Shown: positions 1-9,082 of the stretch, one piece after another
Position numbering within the stretch: position 1 is the stretch's first letter
Layout of the letters: every line of letters begins with the position of its first letter
NCBI GenBank assembly: GCA_017882455.1
Contig: JADGPL010000007.1
Span: 62,001-126,000, forward strand
From: Solirubrobacteraceae bacterium
GTDB lineage: Bacteria; Actinomycetota; Thermoleophilia; Solirubrobacterales; Solirubrobacteraceae
Reading direction: 5' to 3'
Length of the DNA stretch: 64,000 bases
Made by a program: the position numbers and the translations under genes
Notes under the pieces: generated by a model
Told to the model about the DNA's origin: nothing
The model's input: the letters and a program-made list of their open reading frames with translations, nothing else
Database searches by the model: none

Positions 1-264
1 GTTGACGACCTCGTCACCATCGATCCGCAGGATCCAGTCGCCGCTGCACTGAGACGTGATGAAGGGAGCGCTCTGCTCGACGGAGTCCACGAACTCGAAG
101 CGCATCAGGCGGTCCGCAAGCTCGGCATAGCGGCCCAGGCGCTGAGGGTCCAAGCGCGAGTCCACCGCCACCACGATCTCGTCGGCGACGGGTCGCAGCT
201 GGCGGAGGATCGCCGCCACGCGTGCCCCGGGATCGCTGGTCAGGCAGCAGACCGAGAGCGTCAT
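1..264 (-). CDS. Glycosyltransferase family 2, N-terminal part (runs off left edge)
   Basis: Only the first 88 codons are in the window; the 3' part lies beyond base 1. The protein begins like a GT2 (GT-A fold) enzyme: a first beta strand with CCLTSDPG, a DEIVVAVD segment and the donor/metal-site region DWILRIDGDEVV. It is a close paralogue of the next gene upstream (261-1433), which starts almost identically, so the two are tandem duplicates. The ATG at 264-262 overlaps the TGA of that gene as ATGA, which argues for this start and for translational coupling. Transfer of a sugar from a nucleotide donor to a surface glycan is expected from the family; the specific sugar cannot be read. Confidence 0.8.
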   Translation of the reverse strand, partial: MTLSVCCLTSDPGARVAAILRQLRPVADEIVVAVDSRLDPQRLGRYAELADRLMRFEFVDSVEQSAPFITSQCSGDWILRIDGDEVVN

Positions 265-1433
265 CGCTGCGGAGCGTCGGGTTCCGTTACGAGCATCGCC
301 ACCGGCTCGGAGCGGCTCCCAAACCACCTGACGTCCTCGTGGACGAGGTCCGGCGCGAGCAGGTAGCGCCCAGCGGTCGCGGGCGCGGTCACGTTCATCT
401 CCACCAGGCAGGACTCACCCGGCGCCAGGGGGTGGGGAAGAGGAGTGCGGTGGCCCTCGCGCTCGAGCACCTCTCGATCCTGGCTCAGCCACTGGTAGGC
501 CAACCTGATGAGGGGACGCCGATCCATCGCCCCTGGCCACCACTCGGTTCCCTGGTTGCGCACGCACACGCGAAACGGCCGATGATCGTTGGCGAGCATC
601 CGGCGGTGGACATCGATCGGCTCGATCGTCGCCCGATACCCACGCTCGTCGAAATCTCGAGCGGCCCAGCGTGCTTGGACCTCGCCGCGAGTGAGGCGCT
701 CGGCGCGCGGGGCCGGTCCAGGCGCGGAGGGACCGCGCGGGCGTGACAGAACGGCGTCGATGGCGCCGCGGTCGCGGGAGTCGACGGTGGCGCGCCGGGC
801 GGCAGGGTGGAGCTCAGGCAGATAGTAGGTCGACAGGTAGGGGTCGGCCCCGGTCGCGCGAAGCGTCGCATCGACCATGCGGTAGCGCTCGACCTTGCGT
901 TCGCGCTCCTGGCGATCGGACAGGAGATGCGCCAGGTGGTAGAGGCCGCCGTCGAGGTAACGCGCCGGCACGGCTAGAGCAACGCTGCTGTGACAGAGGC
1001 CGGGAAACCACAGCCGGGCATCGTTGCGGACAAGTCGCCCCTGGAAGTCGGGGAACCACGGCCACTCATCCAACCAGTGGCCCGGTCCAGGATAGAGCCA
1101 CCGGCGCGCGATCCAGTACTGCAGGACGTCGCGCGCGCGTGTGAGCTCCGGAAGCTGCTCGAGCAGGTCCGCGCCCAGAACCTCGTCGTCGTCGACGCGC
1201 AGGATCCAGTCGGCTGAGCACTGCGAATGAAGCCAGGCTGCTGCAGGCTCCGGGAATGTGTCGAGCTCGATCTCGTAGAGGCGCTCGGTCACCGCGCCCA
1301 ACGGGGTGAGGTCGCGCTCGCCGCCCGACACGTCGACTGCGACCACGATCTCATCGGCGACATTCCGAAGCCCTGACAGGACAGCGGCTGCGCGACCCGG
1401 GTTGGCCGTCAGGCAGCAGATCGATAGGGCCAC
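261..1433 (-). CDS. Glycosyltransferase family 2 with C-terminal beta-sandwich domain
   Basis: 390 residues. The first ~220 form a GT2 catalytic domain: CCLTANPG at the start, DEIVVAVD, and DWILRVDDDEVLG as the metal/nucleotide-sugar site. The last ~130 residues form a separate beta-rich domain with NQGTEWWPG, PGESCLVEMNV and DLVHEDVRWFG; this resembles Ig-like modules found at the C-termini of surface-glycan GTs in this group and probably binds or positions the glycan. It has no membrane helices, so it should act in the cytoplasm. It is coupled by ATGA to its downstream paralogue (1-264) and divergent from the operon starting at 1602, with a 168-base gap between starts. Acceptor and donor are unknown. 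Confidence 0.85.
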   Translation of the reverse strand: MALSICCLTANPGRAAAVLSGLRNVADEIVVAVDVSGGERDLTPLGAVTERLYEIELDTFPEPAAAWLHSQCSADWILRVDDDEVLGADLLEQLPELTRARDVLQYWIARRWLYPGPGHWLDEWPWFPDFQGRLVRNDARLWFPGLCHSSVALAVPARYLDGGLYHLAHLLSDRQERERKVERYRMVDATLRATGADPYLSTYYLPELHPAARRATVDSRDRGAIDAVLSRPRGPSAPGPAPRAERLTRGEVQARWAARDFDERGYRATIEPIDVHRRMLANDHRPFRVCVRNQGTEWWPGAMDRRPLIRLAYQWLSQDREVLEREGHRTPLPHPLAPGESCLVEMNVTAPATAGRYLLAPDLVHEDVRWFGSRSEPVAMLVTEPDAPQR

Positions 1434-1601
1434 CGGTCACAGCGTACGGCCTCGCGGCAGGCCGTGCCCTCGAAGCCCTGCGGTCCGGTAAAGCGACTGC
1501 GATTGCCCCTACACTTATCGGCAGCTCTCGGCGGCGGGTGCGCAACTCGACGGCGGCCTGCGCGTTTGCAAACCATCCACATGCACGTCGAGAGTTAGTC
1601 C

Positions 1602-2357
1602 ATGAGACGCAATCTCGCCATCGTTCCAGCCTTCAACGAGGTCGACGCGATCGCCCCGACGGTCGCGGCGATCCACGAGGCGGCGCCGGATTTCGACGTG
1701 CTCGTCATCGATGACGGCTCGGTCGACGCCACAGCCGAGCGGGCATCGGCGACGGGGGCAACGGTGTTGCGGATGCCCTTTAACCTGGGGATCGGCGGCG
1801 CGATGCAGGGCGGCTACATGTACGCCCTGGAAAACGACTACGACGTGGCCGTGCAGGTCGACGGCGACGGCCAGCACGATCCACGCCACATCCACGACCT
1901 GCTCACCCGCCTGCACTCGGACGCCGAGCTGAACATGGTCACCGGCTCCCGCTTCCTGGACGCAGACGGCGAGGGTTACCGCTCCTCAACTGCCCGCCGC
2001 ATCGGAATCCGCGTCTTTGCGTCAGTCGTCTCGCTGATCACCCGCCAGCGCGTGACGGACCCGACCTCGGGCTTTCGCATGACCAACCGGCGTGGCATCG
2101 AGCTGTTCGCCAGGGACTATCCCCACGACTATCCCGAGGTCGAGGCGATCCTCCTGATGCACGCTTACCGATTGCGCAGCTGTGAGATACCGGTGCGTAT
2201 GCGTCCGCGTCAGACCGGCGAGTCGGCGATCTCCTCGAGCCAGTCCGTGTACTACATGGTCAAGGTGCTGCTGGCGGTGTTCGTCGGCCTCTTTCGCCGG
2301 CGCCCGACGGTCGAGCCGCCTGTGCACGCATCCTCGACAACGGAGCCGGCGCTGTGA
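1602..2357 (+). CDS. Polyprenyl-phosphate-type glycosyltransferase (DPM1/GtrB-like GT2)
   Basis: 251 residues. This is a GT2 enzyme of the dolichyl-phosphate mannose synthase type: PAFNE near the start, VIDDGS, and the DGDGQHDP signature at about residues 87-94. Family members move a sugar from a nucleotide onto polyprenyl phosphate, giving a lipid-linked donor for GT-C enzymes outside the membrane. There is no C-terminal membrane anchor, but the next gene encodes a small membrane protein of the DUF2304 family, a common partner of such GTs. The 3' end overlaps that gene as GTGA. First gene of a five-gene rightward operon; a GAGAG stretch lies about 8 bases before the ATG. Confidence 0.85.
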   Translation: MRRNLAIVPAFNEVDAIAPTVAAIHEAAPDFDVLVIDDGSVDATAERASATGATVLRMPFNLGIGGAMQGGYMYALENDYDVAVQVDGDGQHDPRHIHDLLTRLHSDAELNMVTGSRFLDADGEGYRSSTARRIGIRVFASVVSLITRQRVTDPTSGFRMTNRRGIELFARDYPHDYPEVEAILLMHAYRLRSCEIPVRMRPRQTGESAISSSQSVYYMVKVLLAVFVGLFRRRPTVEPPVHASSTTEPAL

Positions 2358-2830
2358 CGAAGGTGACGCTCCAGCGCGGCCTCGCGATCGCCGTCACGTT
2401 CGCGCTGCTGCTGCTCGTCTTCGAGCTCGTGCGCCGCAAGCGCCTCTCCGAGCGCTACGCGATCCTGTGGCTCGTCGCCGCGACGACGCTGTTCGTGCTC
2501 GCCGCCTGGAAGGGGCTGCTCACGACGCTCTCCAACGACGTCGGCATCTCCTACCCGCCGTCAGCCCTGTTCGCCGTGGCGATCGGGCTGATCGCGATGA
2601 TCCTGCTGCACTTCTCGCTCGTCGTCTCACGCCTGTCTGATCAGAACAAGATCCTGGCGCAGCGCCTGGCGCTGCTGCAGCAACGGGCTGACGCCGGCGA
2701 CGCGGGCGCGCTCGAGCGAAGATCGAACGCCCGAGCCGGCGATCCCGGCGAGGACCCCGGCGACGGTCGCGGCTCCCGGGAGCCCGACTCCAAGCTGCTC
2801 GCCGCCGAAGAGCTCTCAAGCAGACGCTGA
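2354..2830 (+). CDS. DUF2304 family small membrane protein
   Basis: 158 residues with a GTG start that overlaps the preceding stop as GTGA. Three hydrophobic segments occupy roughly residues 8-22, 37-52 and 70-95, separated by a basic loop (RRKRLSERYA), followed by a coiled-coil-like stretch (QNKILAQRLALLQQR) and a charged, low-complexity tail. This is the DUF2304 arrangement, found next to DPM1-like GT2 enzymes and thought to help hold or organise the GT at the membrane. The context fits: its partner GT2 lies immediately upstream. The tail (RSNARAGDPGEDPGDG) is longer and more disordered than in typical members. Confidence 0.8.
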   Translation: MTKVTLQRGLAIAVTFALLLLVFELVRRKRLSERYAILWLVAATTLFVLAAWKGLLTTLSNDVGISYPPSALFAVAIGLIAMILLHFSLVVSRLSDQNKILAQRLALLQQRADAGDAGALERRSNARAGDPGEDPGDGRGSREPDSKLLAAEELSSRR

Positions 2831-2835
2831 GCGCC

Positions 2836-3879
2836 TTGGCCGCGCAAGACTCCGACGCGATGACCGTGGTCGTCGTCACACACCAGTCCGCCCCGCATCT
2901 GCCGGGCCTGTTCTCCGCGCTGGAGGGGCAGCTGCGCGAAGGCGACGAGATGGTGATCGTCGACAACGACTCGAGCGACGGCGCGCCAGAGCTCGCACGC
3001 TCCCTGAGCGAGCGCACGACGGTGATCGAGACCGGCGAGAACCTCGGCTTCGCCGGCGGATGCGACATCGGCGCCGACGCCTGCGACACGCCGCTGCTGC
3101 TGTTCTTGAACCCCGACTCCCAGCCGGCCCCGGATTGCCTGGCGCTCCTGCGCGAGGCCGCCGTCGAGCATCCCGACTGGGGTGCATGGCAGGCCGCTGT
3201 GATGCTCGAGGACGGGCGCGTCAACACGAGCGGAGGGGTCGTCCACTACCTCGGCATCGGCTGGGCCGGCGATTGCGAGCAGCCGGCCTCGACGCTGCCG
3301 CTGCACGACCGCGAGATCGCCTTCCCGTCGGGCGCCGCGATGGTCGTCAGGCGCGATGCCTGGCTGGCGCTCGAGGGCCTGGACCGGGAGTACTTCATGT
3401 ATGGCGAGGACCTCGACCTCGGCCTGCGACTGTGGCTCAGCGGACGTCGGGTCGGGGTCGTGCCGGCTGCGCGCGTCACCCACAGCTACGAGTTCGACAA
3501 GGGTCCGGGGAAGTGGTTCTGGCTGGAGCGAAACCGCTGGCGCACGGTGCTCTCGGTCTACCCGGCGCCGGTGCTGGCGCTCCTCTCTCCGGCGCTGCTC
3601 GCGGCCGAGCTCGGCCTGCTCGTGATCGCCGCGCGCGAGGGCTGGCTGGGCCCCAAGCTGCGCGCCCAGGCGGCCGTCCTGCGCGGGCTTGCAGGGACCG
3701 TGAGGCGCAGGGGCAGGGTGCAGGGCGCGCGGATGATCGACTCCGCCGAGTTCGCGGGACATCTGACCTCCTCACTCGAGAGCCCCTACCTGGCCGGCGC
3801 GCGCACGCCCCTGCTGCGACTGCCGCAGGCCGGCTACTGGTGGCTCGTCCAGCGCGCGCTCTCGCTGCTGCCCGGCTGA
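2836..3879 (+). CDS. Glycosyltransferase family 2 (rhamnosyltransferase-like)
   Basis: 347 residues from a TTG start at 2836; an ATG at 2860 would give 339 residues and also keeps the fold intact. Motifs are VVTHQSAPHL, VDNDSSDG, ENLGFAGG and FLNPDSQP (DXD-like position), then MYGEDLDLGLRL, the acceptor-side signature of WbbL/rhamnosyltransferase-like GT2 enzymes. Cytoplasmic, adding a sugar to a lipid-linked glycan; rhamnose is only a guess from family resemblance. It sits 5 bases after the DUF2304 gene, and its TGA shares one base with the ATG of the following GT4. Confidence 0.83.
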   Translation: MAAQDSDAMTVVVVTHQSAPHLPGLFSALEGQLREGDEMVIVDNDSSDGAPELARSLSERTTVIETGENLGFAGGCDIGADACDTPLLLFLNPDSQPAPDCLALLREAAVEHPDWGAWQAAVMLEDGRVNTSGGVVHYLGIGWAGDCEQPASTLPLHDREIAFPSGAAMVVRRDAWLALEGLDREYFMYGEDLDLGLRLWLSGRRVGVVPAARVTHSYEFDKGPGKWFWLERNRWRTVLSVYPAPVLALLSPALLAAELGLLVIAAREGWLGPKLRAQAAVLRGLAGTVRRRGRVQGARMIDSAEFAGHLTSSLESPYLAGARTPLLRLPQAGYWWLVQRALSLLPG

Positions 3880-5060
3880 TGCGCGTCGGGCTCGACCTGC
3901 TGTACCTGATCCCCGGAGAGACCGGAGGACGAGAGGCCTACGCACGCGAACTGGTGCCCGCGATGCTCGAGCTCGCCCCTGAGCTCGAGCTCGTGGCGTT
4001 CGTCGGCCGCGACGCCGGGCCCGAGCTCGCCAGCGAGCTCGGCGAGAGCGTGCGCTCGATCGTCTTGCCGGTCTCTGCCAGGAGCCGGGCGCAGTGGGCG
4101 GCCGGAGAGCTGGCGCTGCTCTCGCTCGCGGCCGGCAGGGCGCGCGTGGAGCTGACGCACTCGATGGCCAACTTCGCGCCGCCCTGGGGCCGCTTCAGGC
4201 GCGTGGTGACGATCCACGACCTGCAGTACCGGGCGGTGCCGGAGCTGCTGTCCCCGCCCGCTCGCGCCGCCACGCACGGCTTGGTCTCACTCGCGGCCCA
4301 CCGCGCGGATCGGGTGATCGCCGTCTCGAACGCCGGGCGCGATGAGATCGTCTCCGGGCTGGGCATCGCGGGAGCGCGAATCGACGTCGTCCCCAACGGA
4401 GTCCGGCCGGCCCCGGCGCCCCCTGACACCAGCGGCGTGCGCGAGCGCCACGGCCTCGATACGGGCCGCCCGCTGCTGCTCGTCGTGGCCACCAACCTGC
4501 CCCACAAGAACCTCCCCGCCGCGATCGAGGCGCTCGCCCTGCTCGACGCCGCACGCCGCCCACAGCTCGTGCTCGCGGGGCACGGCACCGACGACGGGGA
4601 CCTGCAGGCGCTCGCGGCGAGTCGCGGGGTAGCGCGCGACACGCGCCTGCTCGGTGCGCTCTCGGCCGAGGAGCTCGAGTCGCTCTACGCGCTGGCCGAC
4701 GGGCTGCTGCTGCCGACGCTGCACGAGGGCTTCGGGCTGCCGGTGATCGAGGCGATGGCGCGGTCGATCCCCGTCGCCTGCTCGGACATCCCCGCCCTGC
4801 GCGAGGTCGCGGGCCCGGCGGCACTGTACTTCGATCCGCGCGTCCCCGCCCAGATCGCCGCGAGGATCGGCGAGCTGGTCGGCGATCGGGGGGCGGCCGA
4901 TCGCCTGCGCGAGCTCGGACGCGCCCAGGCCGCCACGTTCAGCTGGTCGGCCGCGGCCGCGGGGACGCTCGCGAGCTACCGGCTCGCTCTCGGAGATGAG
5001 ACCGGCACTCGCCCGCCCGCATACGGGGCGACCAGGACCGATCGGGCGAGCGCCCGGTAG
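3879..5060 (+). CDS. Glycosyltransferase family 4
   Basis: 393 residues, GT-B fold. The start is fixed by TGATG overlap with the preceding gene at 3877-3881 and by the typical opening GLDLLYLIPGETGG. The N-terminal Rossmann domain (about 1-170) carries TIHDLQY and RVIAVSNAGRDEI; the C-terminal donor domain has PHKNLP and the EX7E motif HEGFGLPVIEA (E283 and E291). Such retaining enzymes use GDP- or UDP-sugars (often mannose). The same N-terminal signature recurs in the GT4 at 44677-45816, a likely paralogue. The frame is open far upstream (to 3060) but there it only shadows the previous gene. Confidence 0.87.
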   Translation: MRVGLDLLYLIPGETGGREAYARELVPAMLELAPELELVAFVGRDAGPELASELGESVRSIVLPVSARSRAQWAAGELALLSLAAGRARVELTHSMANFAPPWGRFRRVVTIHDLQYRAVPELLSPPARAATHGLVSLAAHRADRVIAVSNAGRDEIVSGLGIAGARIDVVPNGVRPAPAPPDTSGVRERHGLDTGRPLLLVVATNLPHKNLPAAIEALALLDAARRPQLVLAGHGTDDGDLQALAASRGVARDTRLLGALSAEELESLYALADGLLLPTLHEGFGLPVIEAMARSIPVACSDIPALREVAGPAALYFDPRVPAQIAARIGELVGDRGAADRLRELGRAQAATFSWSAAAAGTLASYRLALGDETGTRPPAYGATRTDRASAR

Positions 5061-5069
5061 CGTAGACGG

Positions 5070-5732
5070 ATGCCATCAGCCAACACGCGAGCGATCGCCT
5101 CCCTCGGCATCGGCAGCCACGAACGTCTGCTGCACATCGCTGCTCGCAGCTTTCGCCCATACGCCGAGCGTCACGGATACGACCTGCACCTGCACACCGA
5201 GTCCGCCGATCTGTCGCGCCCTCCCCATTGGACCAAGCTGCGCGTCCTGCGCGAGCTGATCGAGCGTTACGAGACGGTCGTCTGGCTCGACTCCGACCTC
5301 GTGATCGTCGACGGTCGCGCCGACATTGCCCGCGAGCTCGAGACCGGCTACTTCCTCTACCTCGTAGAGCACGCCTACAACGACGAGCGCGTGCCGAACA
5401 CCGGCGTGATGGTGCTCCGCTCCGGCGAGACCGCCGCGCATTTCCTCGACGACGCCTGGGCGCTCGAGGAGCACCTGGAGCACGAGTGGGCAGAGCAGGG
5501 AGCGATCATGGAGCTGCTGGGCTACGACCTCGTGCGCAAGCGACCAGGGCTCCAGACCACCCAGTACCGTGCGCAGACGAAGCTGATCTCCCCACGCTGG
5601 AACTCCGTCTTCTTCGCGCCGGCCCGGCGCCCGCGAATACGCCACTTCGCGGCGTGGCCCGCGCGCACGCGCACGGCCGCGATGCTCGCCGCCACCGCCG
5701 AGGCGGAGGTGCGGCGAGCGGTTGGCTACTAG
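5070..5732 (+). CDS. GT34 (galactosyl transferase GMA12/MNN10)-like protein
   Basis: 220 residues. The features are those of the GMA12/MNN10 (GT34-like) fold: an N-terminal strand (ASLGIGSHERLL), YAERHGYDLHLH, HWTKLRVL, and the metal-binding WLDSDLVIVD. PNTGVMVLRSG is the usual mid-domain signature. No membrane segment, so it probably acts in the cytoplasm, unlike the Golgi members that define the family. It lies 9 bases after the GT4 gene and ends the rightward operon; 20 bases separate its TAG from the opposing flippase stop, with no clear terminator hairpin. Donor and acceptor unknown. Confidence 0.75.
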   Translation: MPSANTRAIASLGIGSHERLLHIAARSFRPYAERHGYDLHLHTESADLSRPPHWTKLRVLRELIERYETVVWLDSDLVIVDGRADIARELETGYFLYLVEHAYNDERVPNTGVMVLRSGETAAHFLDDAWALEEHLEHEWAEQGAIMELLGYDLVRKRPGLQTTQYRAQTKLISPRWNSVFFAPARRPRIRHFAAWPARTRTAAMLAATAEAEVRRAVGY

Positions 5733-5752
5733 GAGCCCACCCGCCACCGCCT

Positions 5753-7252
5753 CTACGCCCCGGATGGCTGCGCCTCGCTCAGCCGCTCCCGCCGCAGCAG
5801 CGCGTGCAGGATCTCCGGGGGGTAGGCGCGGGTGAGCGCGAGCAGGAGCAGGTAGACGACCGAACCGAGGGCCCATTGGACGATGCTGGGCAGCGGCAGC
5901 AGCAGCGTCAGTGCACCGGCGCCGCCGGCGAGGATCACCTTCGGCAGCAGCACGAGCGAGGGACGCATCGGCGCCCGACCGCGGGCGAGCGAGCGCCAGT
6001 AGGCGCCGGCGAGGACGAACTCGGTCGCGGCCGTGGCGATCGCCGCGCCCTTCGCGCCGAGGCTCGGCACGAGCACCGTCGAGAGCCCGATCGCCACCAC
6101 GAGCGCCAGCGCATTGGCCCGCAGCAGGCGGCCGTGTTCGCGCAGGGAGAGCAGGGTGAAGCCCCAGGTGGCGCCCAGGAAGGTCGCGATCAGCGAGAAG
6201 CCCTGCAGGCGCAGAACCGGGACAGCCGCCTTAAAGCCGGAGCCACCGAGCACTTCGATCACGAATGGCGCGGAGATCAGGAGACTGAGGGCGAGATATA
6301 CGCCGGCGATCATCGCCGTGTCCGTGACGCGATCGGTTCCGTAGCGCAGCCGATCGTGATCGTTGCGGCCGGCTCGCGCGAAGATCGGAAAGGCTGAGCC
6401 CGACATCAGGAAGGCTGTGCCCCCGAGCACTTCGACGACCTTGAACGCCGTCGAGTAGTACCCCGTCTGGGTCGCTCCGGAGATCGCCGAGACGGCGATC
6501 AGGGCGACGCGAAAGTAGAGGATCCCGACGGTGGTCGCCGCGCCGTAGGGGATCGATTCGCGAAGCATCCGCAGCCAGTAGGAGCGATCGAAGCGGGGAC
6601 GCATGACCAGCTGCCCGCGCAGGACGAGCATCGTCACCAGCAGCGCTGCGAGCGAGGAGACGGCGCTTATGTAGTAGAAGGGCAGCAGGCCGGCGCCGAT
6701 CAGGACCAGCAGGACTGTTCCACCCGCGACGACGACCGTGTTGACCAATTCGAAGAACGTGTAGCGGCCCCAACTGAGCGACGCCGTTAGCGCCAGCGCG
6801 TAGGTCTGCTGGGTGTTGAGCAGGATCAGGCCGAGCCCAGCGATCAGCACCCCCGCGAGGACCACGTCGGGGTAGCCCCCCGCGAGCATGAGCAGATAGG
6901 CGACGGCGAGACCCAGGAGGGTCGCCGCGGCGCGCAGGCCGATGAGGTTCGCGAGCAAACGGCGCCGACCGTGCCCGTCGGCGACCGCGTACTCTCGCGT
7001 GCCGACGCCGCTGAGCCCGAAATCCGTGATGCCTGCGACGATCATCACGACCGAGGAGGCGGTCACGAAGCGCCCGAAGTTCGCCGGGCCGAGATGCCGG
7101 GTCATGAGCGGCACGGCGGCGGTGACCAGCAGGATGTTCACGGCGTAGCCGAGACCGCGGATCACCCCCCCGCGGATGACCCGTGCACCGGCGTCCGCCC
7201 GGTCGAGCGGATCGACGGACGCCGGCTCGGGGCCGTTCACATCCGAGCTCAC
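5753..7252 (-). CDS. Polysaccharide flippase (Wzx/MATE-like, MviN superfamily)
   Basis: 499 residues with about 12-14 hydrophobic segments and few charges between them, typical of lipid-linked-oligosaccharide flippases. Key stretches are GGVIRGLGYAVNIL, GFGLSGVGTREYA-type loops and the repeated LRL/GFxL pattern of the polysaccharide-synthesis family. The GTG start at 7252 is chosen because it lies two bases after the TGA of the upstream GT2; the frame stays open further up but only over that gene. Its role is moving undecaprenyl-linked glycan units across the membrane. It is the last gene of a leftward operon with two GT2 paralogues. A second flippase lies at 50700-52223. Confidence 0.85.
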   Translation of the reverse strand: MSSDVNGPEPASVDPLDRADAGARVIRGGVIRGLGYAVNILLVTAAVPLMTRHLGPANFGRFVTASSVVMIVAGITDFGLSGVGTREYAVADGHGRRRLLANLIGLRAAATLLGLAVAYLLMLAGGYPDVVLAGVLIAGLGLILLNTQQTYALALTASLSWGRYTFFELVNTVVVAGGTVLLVLIGAGLLPFYYISAVSSLAALLVTMLVLRGQLVMRPRFDRSYWLRMLRESIPYGAATTVGILYFRVALIAVSAISGATQTGYYSTAFKVVEVLGGTAFLMSGSAFPIFARAGRNDHDRLRYGTDRVTDTAMIAGVYLALSLLISAPFVIEVLGGSGFKAAVPVLRLQGFSLIATFLGATWGFTLLSLREHGRLLRANALALVVAIGLSTVLVPSLGAKGAAIATAATEFVLAGAYWRSLARGRAPMRPSLVLLPKVILAGGAGALTLLLPLPSIVQWALGSVVYLLLLALTRAYPPEILHALLRRERLSEAQPSGA

Positions 7253-7254
7253 GG

Positions 7255-8136
7255 TCAGCTCCGACCGGTCACGCCGCTCGGGCGCGGCGGCTCCCGCGCT
7301 GCGTCGCGGTCCTCCTCGGCCCCGAGATAGAGGTATTTCGCGACGTAGAACTGCACCATGCTCGCGTACGACGCCTGCGCGAAGGCCATCCGAGCACGCT
7401 GGCGCAGCTGCGAGTGCTCGCGCCCGCGCACCATCCCTAGAATGAACAGCGCTGGCAGATAGGGGATGAACAGCAGCGGCGAGACCCTGTTCAGCATCCG
7501 GCGACGGGCAGGCCAGGAGACCGGCCCGTCCCAGTTGAAGCTGGGCAGATCGCCCAGCTCGCCGAGGAACTCGCGGGCGTTGATCCGTGCCCAGCGGCGC
7601 TGCTTGGTGAGCATCGTCCTCAGGGCATAGTTGTTGTAGACCGGTCTGTGCTCGAGCTGCAACATCGTGCGTCGCACGGGTGGGTCGACGCGCTCGACGG
7701 CGTGGATCATCCCCAGGACATGCACGTGCGAGCGCCGGAACAATGAGAGCTTGAAGGGTCCGCCATCGGTTATGTAGCGGGTGCCGTCCCACATCCTCCA
7801 GAGGACTTCATATCCGTTCACCTCGGGGTCGCGCACGAGCCTCGGCAACTCGGCGCGCAGCTCGTCCGACAGGAACTCGTCGGCATCCAGCGAGAGGATC
7901 CACTCGCAGCTCGCCTGCTCGTAGGCGAAGACGGTCGAGACCTCGGCGTGCCCGACGAGCGGGCGGACGAAGATCCTGCAGCGGTGGCGCTCGGCTATCT
8001 CCAGGGTGCGGTCCTCGCAGTCGCCGTCATGCACGAGCACGATCTCGTCGACCACGCCGTCCAGGCTCTGCAGGCAACGCTCGATCATTGCCTCCTCGTT
8101 GCGTACGACCAAGCACGCGGACACCGAGTCCTTCAC
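7255..8136 (-). CDS. Glycosyltransferase family 2 (paralogue of next gene)
   Basis: 293 residues. GT2 catalytic domain: CLVVRNEEAMI, DEIVLVHDG, and the metal site LSLDADEFLSD. Later LEHRPVYNNYALRTML and FYVAKYLYLG are shared almost word for word with the upstream gene (8133-8999), showing a tandem duplication followed by divergence. The start overlaps the previous stop as ATGA; the stop is two bases before the flippase GTG. A short hydrophobic stretch (PLLFIPYLPALFILGM) near residue 220 may sit on the membrane. Likely adds one sugar to the unit exported by the neighbouring flippase. Confidence 0.83.
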   Translation of the reverse strand: MKDSVSACLVVRNEEAMIERCLQSLDGVVDEIVLVHDGDCEDRTLEIAERHRCRIFVRPLVGHAEVSTVFAYEQASCEWILSLDADEFLSDELRAELPRLVRDPEVNGYEVLWRMWDGTRYITDGGPFKLSLFRRSHVHVLGMIHAVERVDPPVRRTMLQLEHRPVYNNYALRTMLTKQRRWARINAREFLGELGDLPSFNWDGPVSWPARRRMLNRVSPLLFIPYLPALFILGMVRGREHSQLRQRARMAFAQASYASMVQFYVAKYLYLGAEEDRDAAREPPRPSGVTGRS

Positions 8137-8999
8137 GCGTCGTCAGGGAAGCCCAGGTAGAGGTATTTCGCGACGTAGAACTGGTGCATCGCCGCGTAGA
8201 CCCCGTAGTTGAAGGCCATCGAGACGTTGCGCCGCGGCGTCAGCTCGTTGCGGTGGTTGTAGAGTTCGAGCGCGAACACGGCTGGGCCGTAGGCGAGGAG
8301 CAGCAGTGGCGAGAGGCGATTGAGCAGCTTGCGACGCGGCGGCCACTCGGTCTGCCCGTTCCAGTTGAAGGTGGGAAGCTCGCTGTAGGGGGACAGGTGC
8401 TCACGAGCGCCCACGCGCGCCCAGCGCCGCCACTTCGTCAACGTCGTCCTCAGCGTCCAGTTGTTGTACTCCGGCCGATGCTCGAGGTGATAGTCGACGT
8501 CCACCACGGGAGCGTCCACCTCGATCGTCAGATGCAGGTTGCCGACAGCGTGCAGGCACTCCCGCCGATAGAGCTGCAGCTTGTGCCAGCTCTTCTCCGG
8601 GCTGGAGACGTAGCGCTTGCCATCCCAGAACGGCCACAGGAAGCGATAGCCGTTGACGTCGGGGTCGCTGACCAGCTCGTGCAGGTGCTCGCGCAACCCC
8701 TCGGAGAGGAACTCGTCGGCATCGACGCCGAGAATCCACTCGCACCTGGACTGGGAGAAGGCGAACACCTTCGACGCGTCGGCATGACCGCGCAACGGGC
8801 GCACGAAGATCCTGCAGCCGAACTCCTCCGCGATCTCCAGCGTCCGATCTTCGCACTCGCCGTCGTGCACGAACACGATCTCATCGACGAGGTCGGCGAA
8901 GCTCGCCAGGCAACGCCCGATCAGTCGCTCCTCGTTGCGGGCGACGACACAGGCCGAGATCGTCGGATGCGTGTGCGTGGTGGGAGGCTCGGCGGACAT
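8133..8999 (-). CDS. Glycosyltransferase family 2 (paralogue of previous gene)
   Basis: 288 residues from ATG 8999; AAGGTGAG about nine bases upstream on the minus strand is a good ribosome site, so this start is preferred over a TTG at 9023. Motifs: CVVARNEERLI, DEIVFVHDGE, GVDADEFLSEG, LEHRPEYNNWTLRTTL, FYVAKYLYLG. Roughly half of the residues match the downstream paralogue at 7255-8136. It is first in the three-gene leftward operon that ends in a flippase. It is divergent from the gene at 9083, with 83 bases between starts. Confidence 0.83.
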   Translation of the reverse strand: MSAEPPTTHTHPTISACVVARNEERLIGRCLASFADLVDEIVFVHDGECEDRTLEIAEEFGCRIFVRPLRGHADASKVFAFSQSRCEWILGVDADEFLSEGLREHLHELVSDPDVNGYRFLWPFWDGKRYVSSPEKSWHKLQLYRRECLHAVGNLHLTIEVDAPVVDVDYHLEHRPEYNNWTLRTTLTKWRRWARVGAREHLSPYSELPTFNWNGQTEWPPRRKLLNRLSPLLLLAYGPAVFALELYNHRNELTPRRNVSMAFNYGVYAAMHQFYVAKYLYLGFPDDA

Positions 9000-9082
9000 C
9001 TTGTGGCGTCTCACCTTAGCCAAGCGGCCCCCTGCGCTGAGGTCGCGTCACACGGGAGGAGACCCGTTGCGATCATAGGGAT

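Noticed and set aside
1434-1601. Promoter assigned from TACACT at 1510-1515
   Set aside because: The hexamer resembles a -10 site, but no -35 element is found at the right spacing, so it was not listed as a feature.
5733-5752. Rho-independent terminator between convergent genes
   Set aside because: Only 20 bases, no stem and no T-run on either strand.
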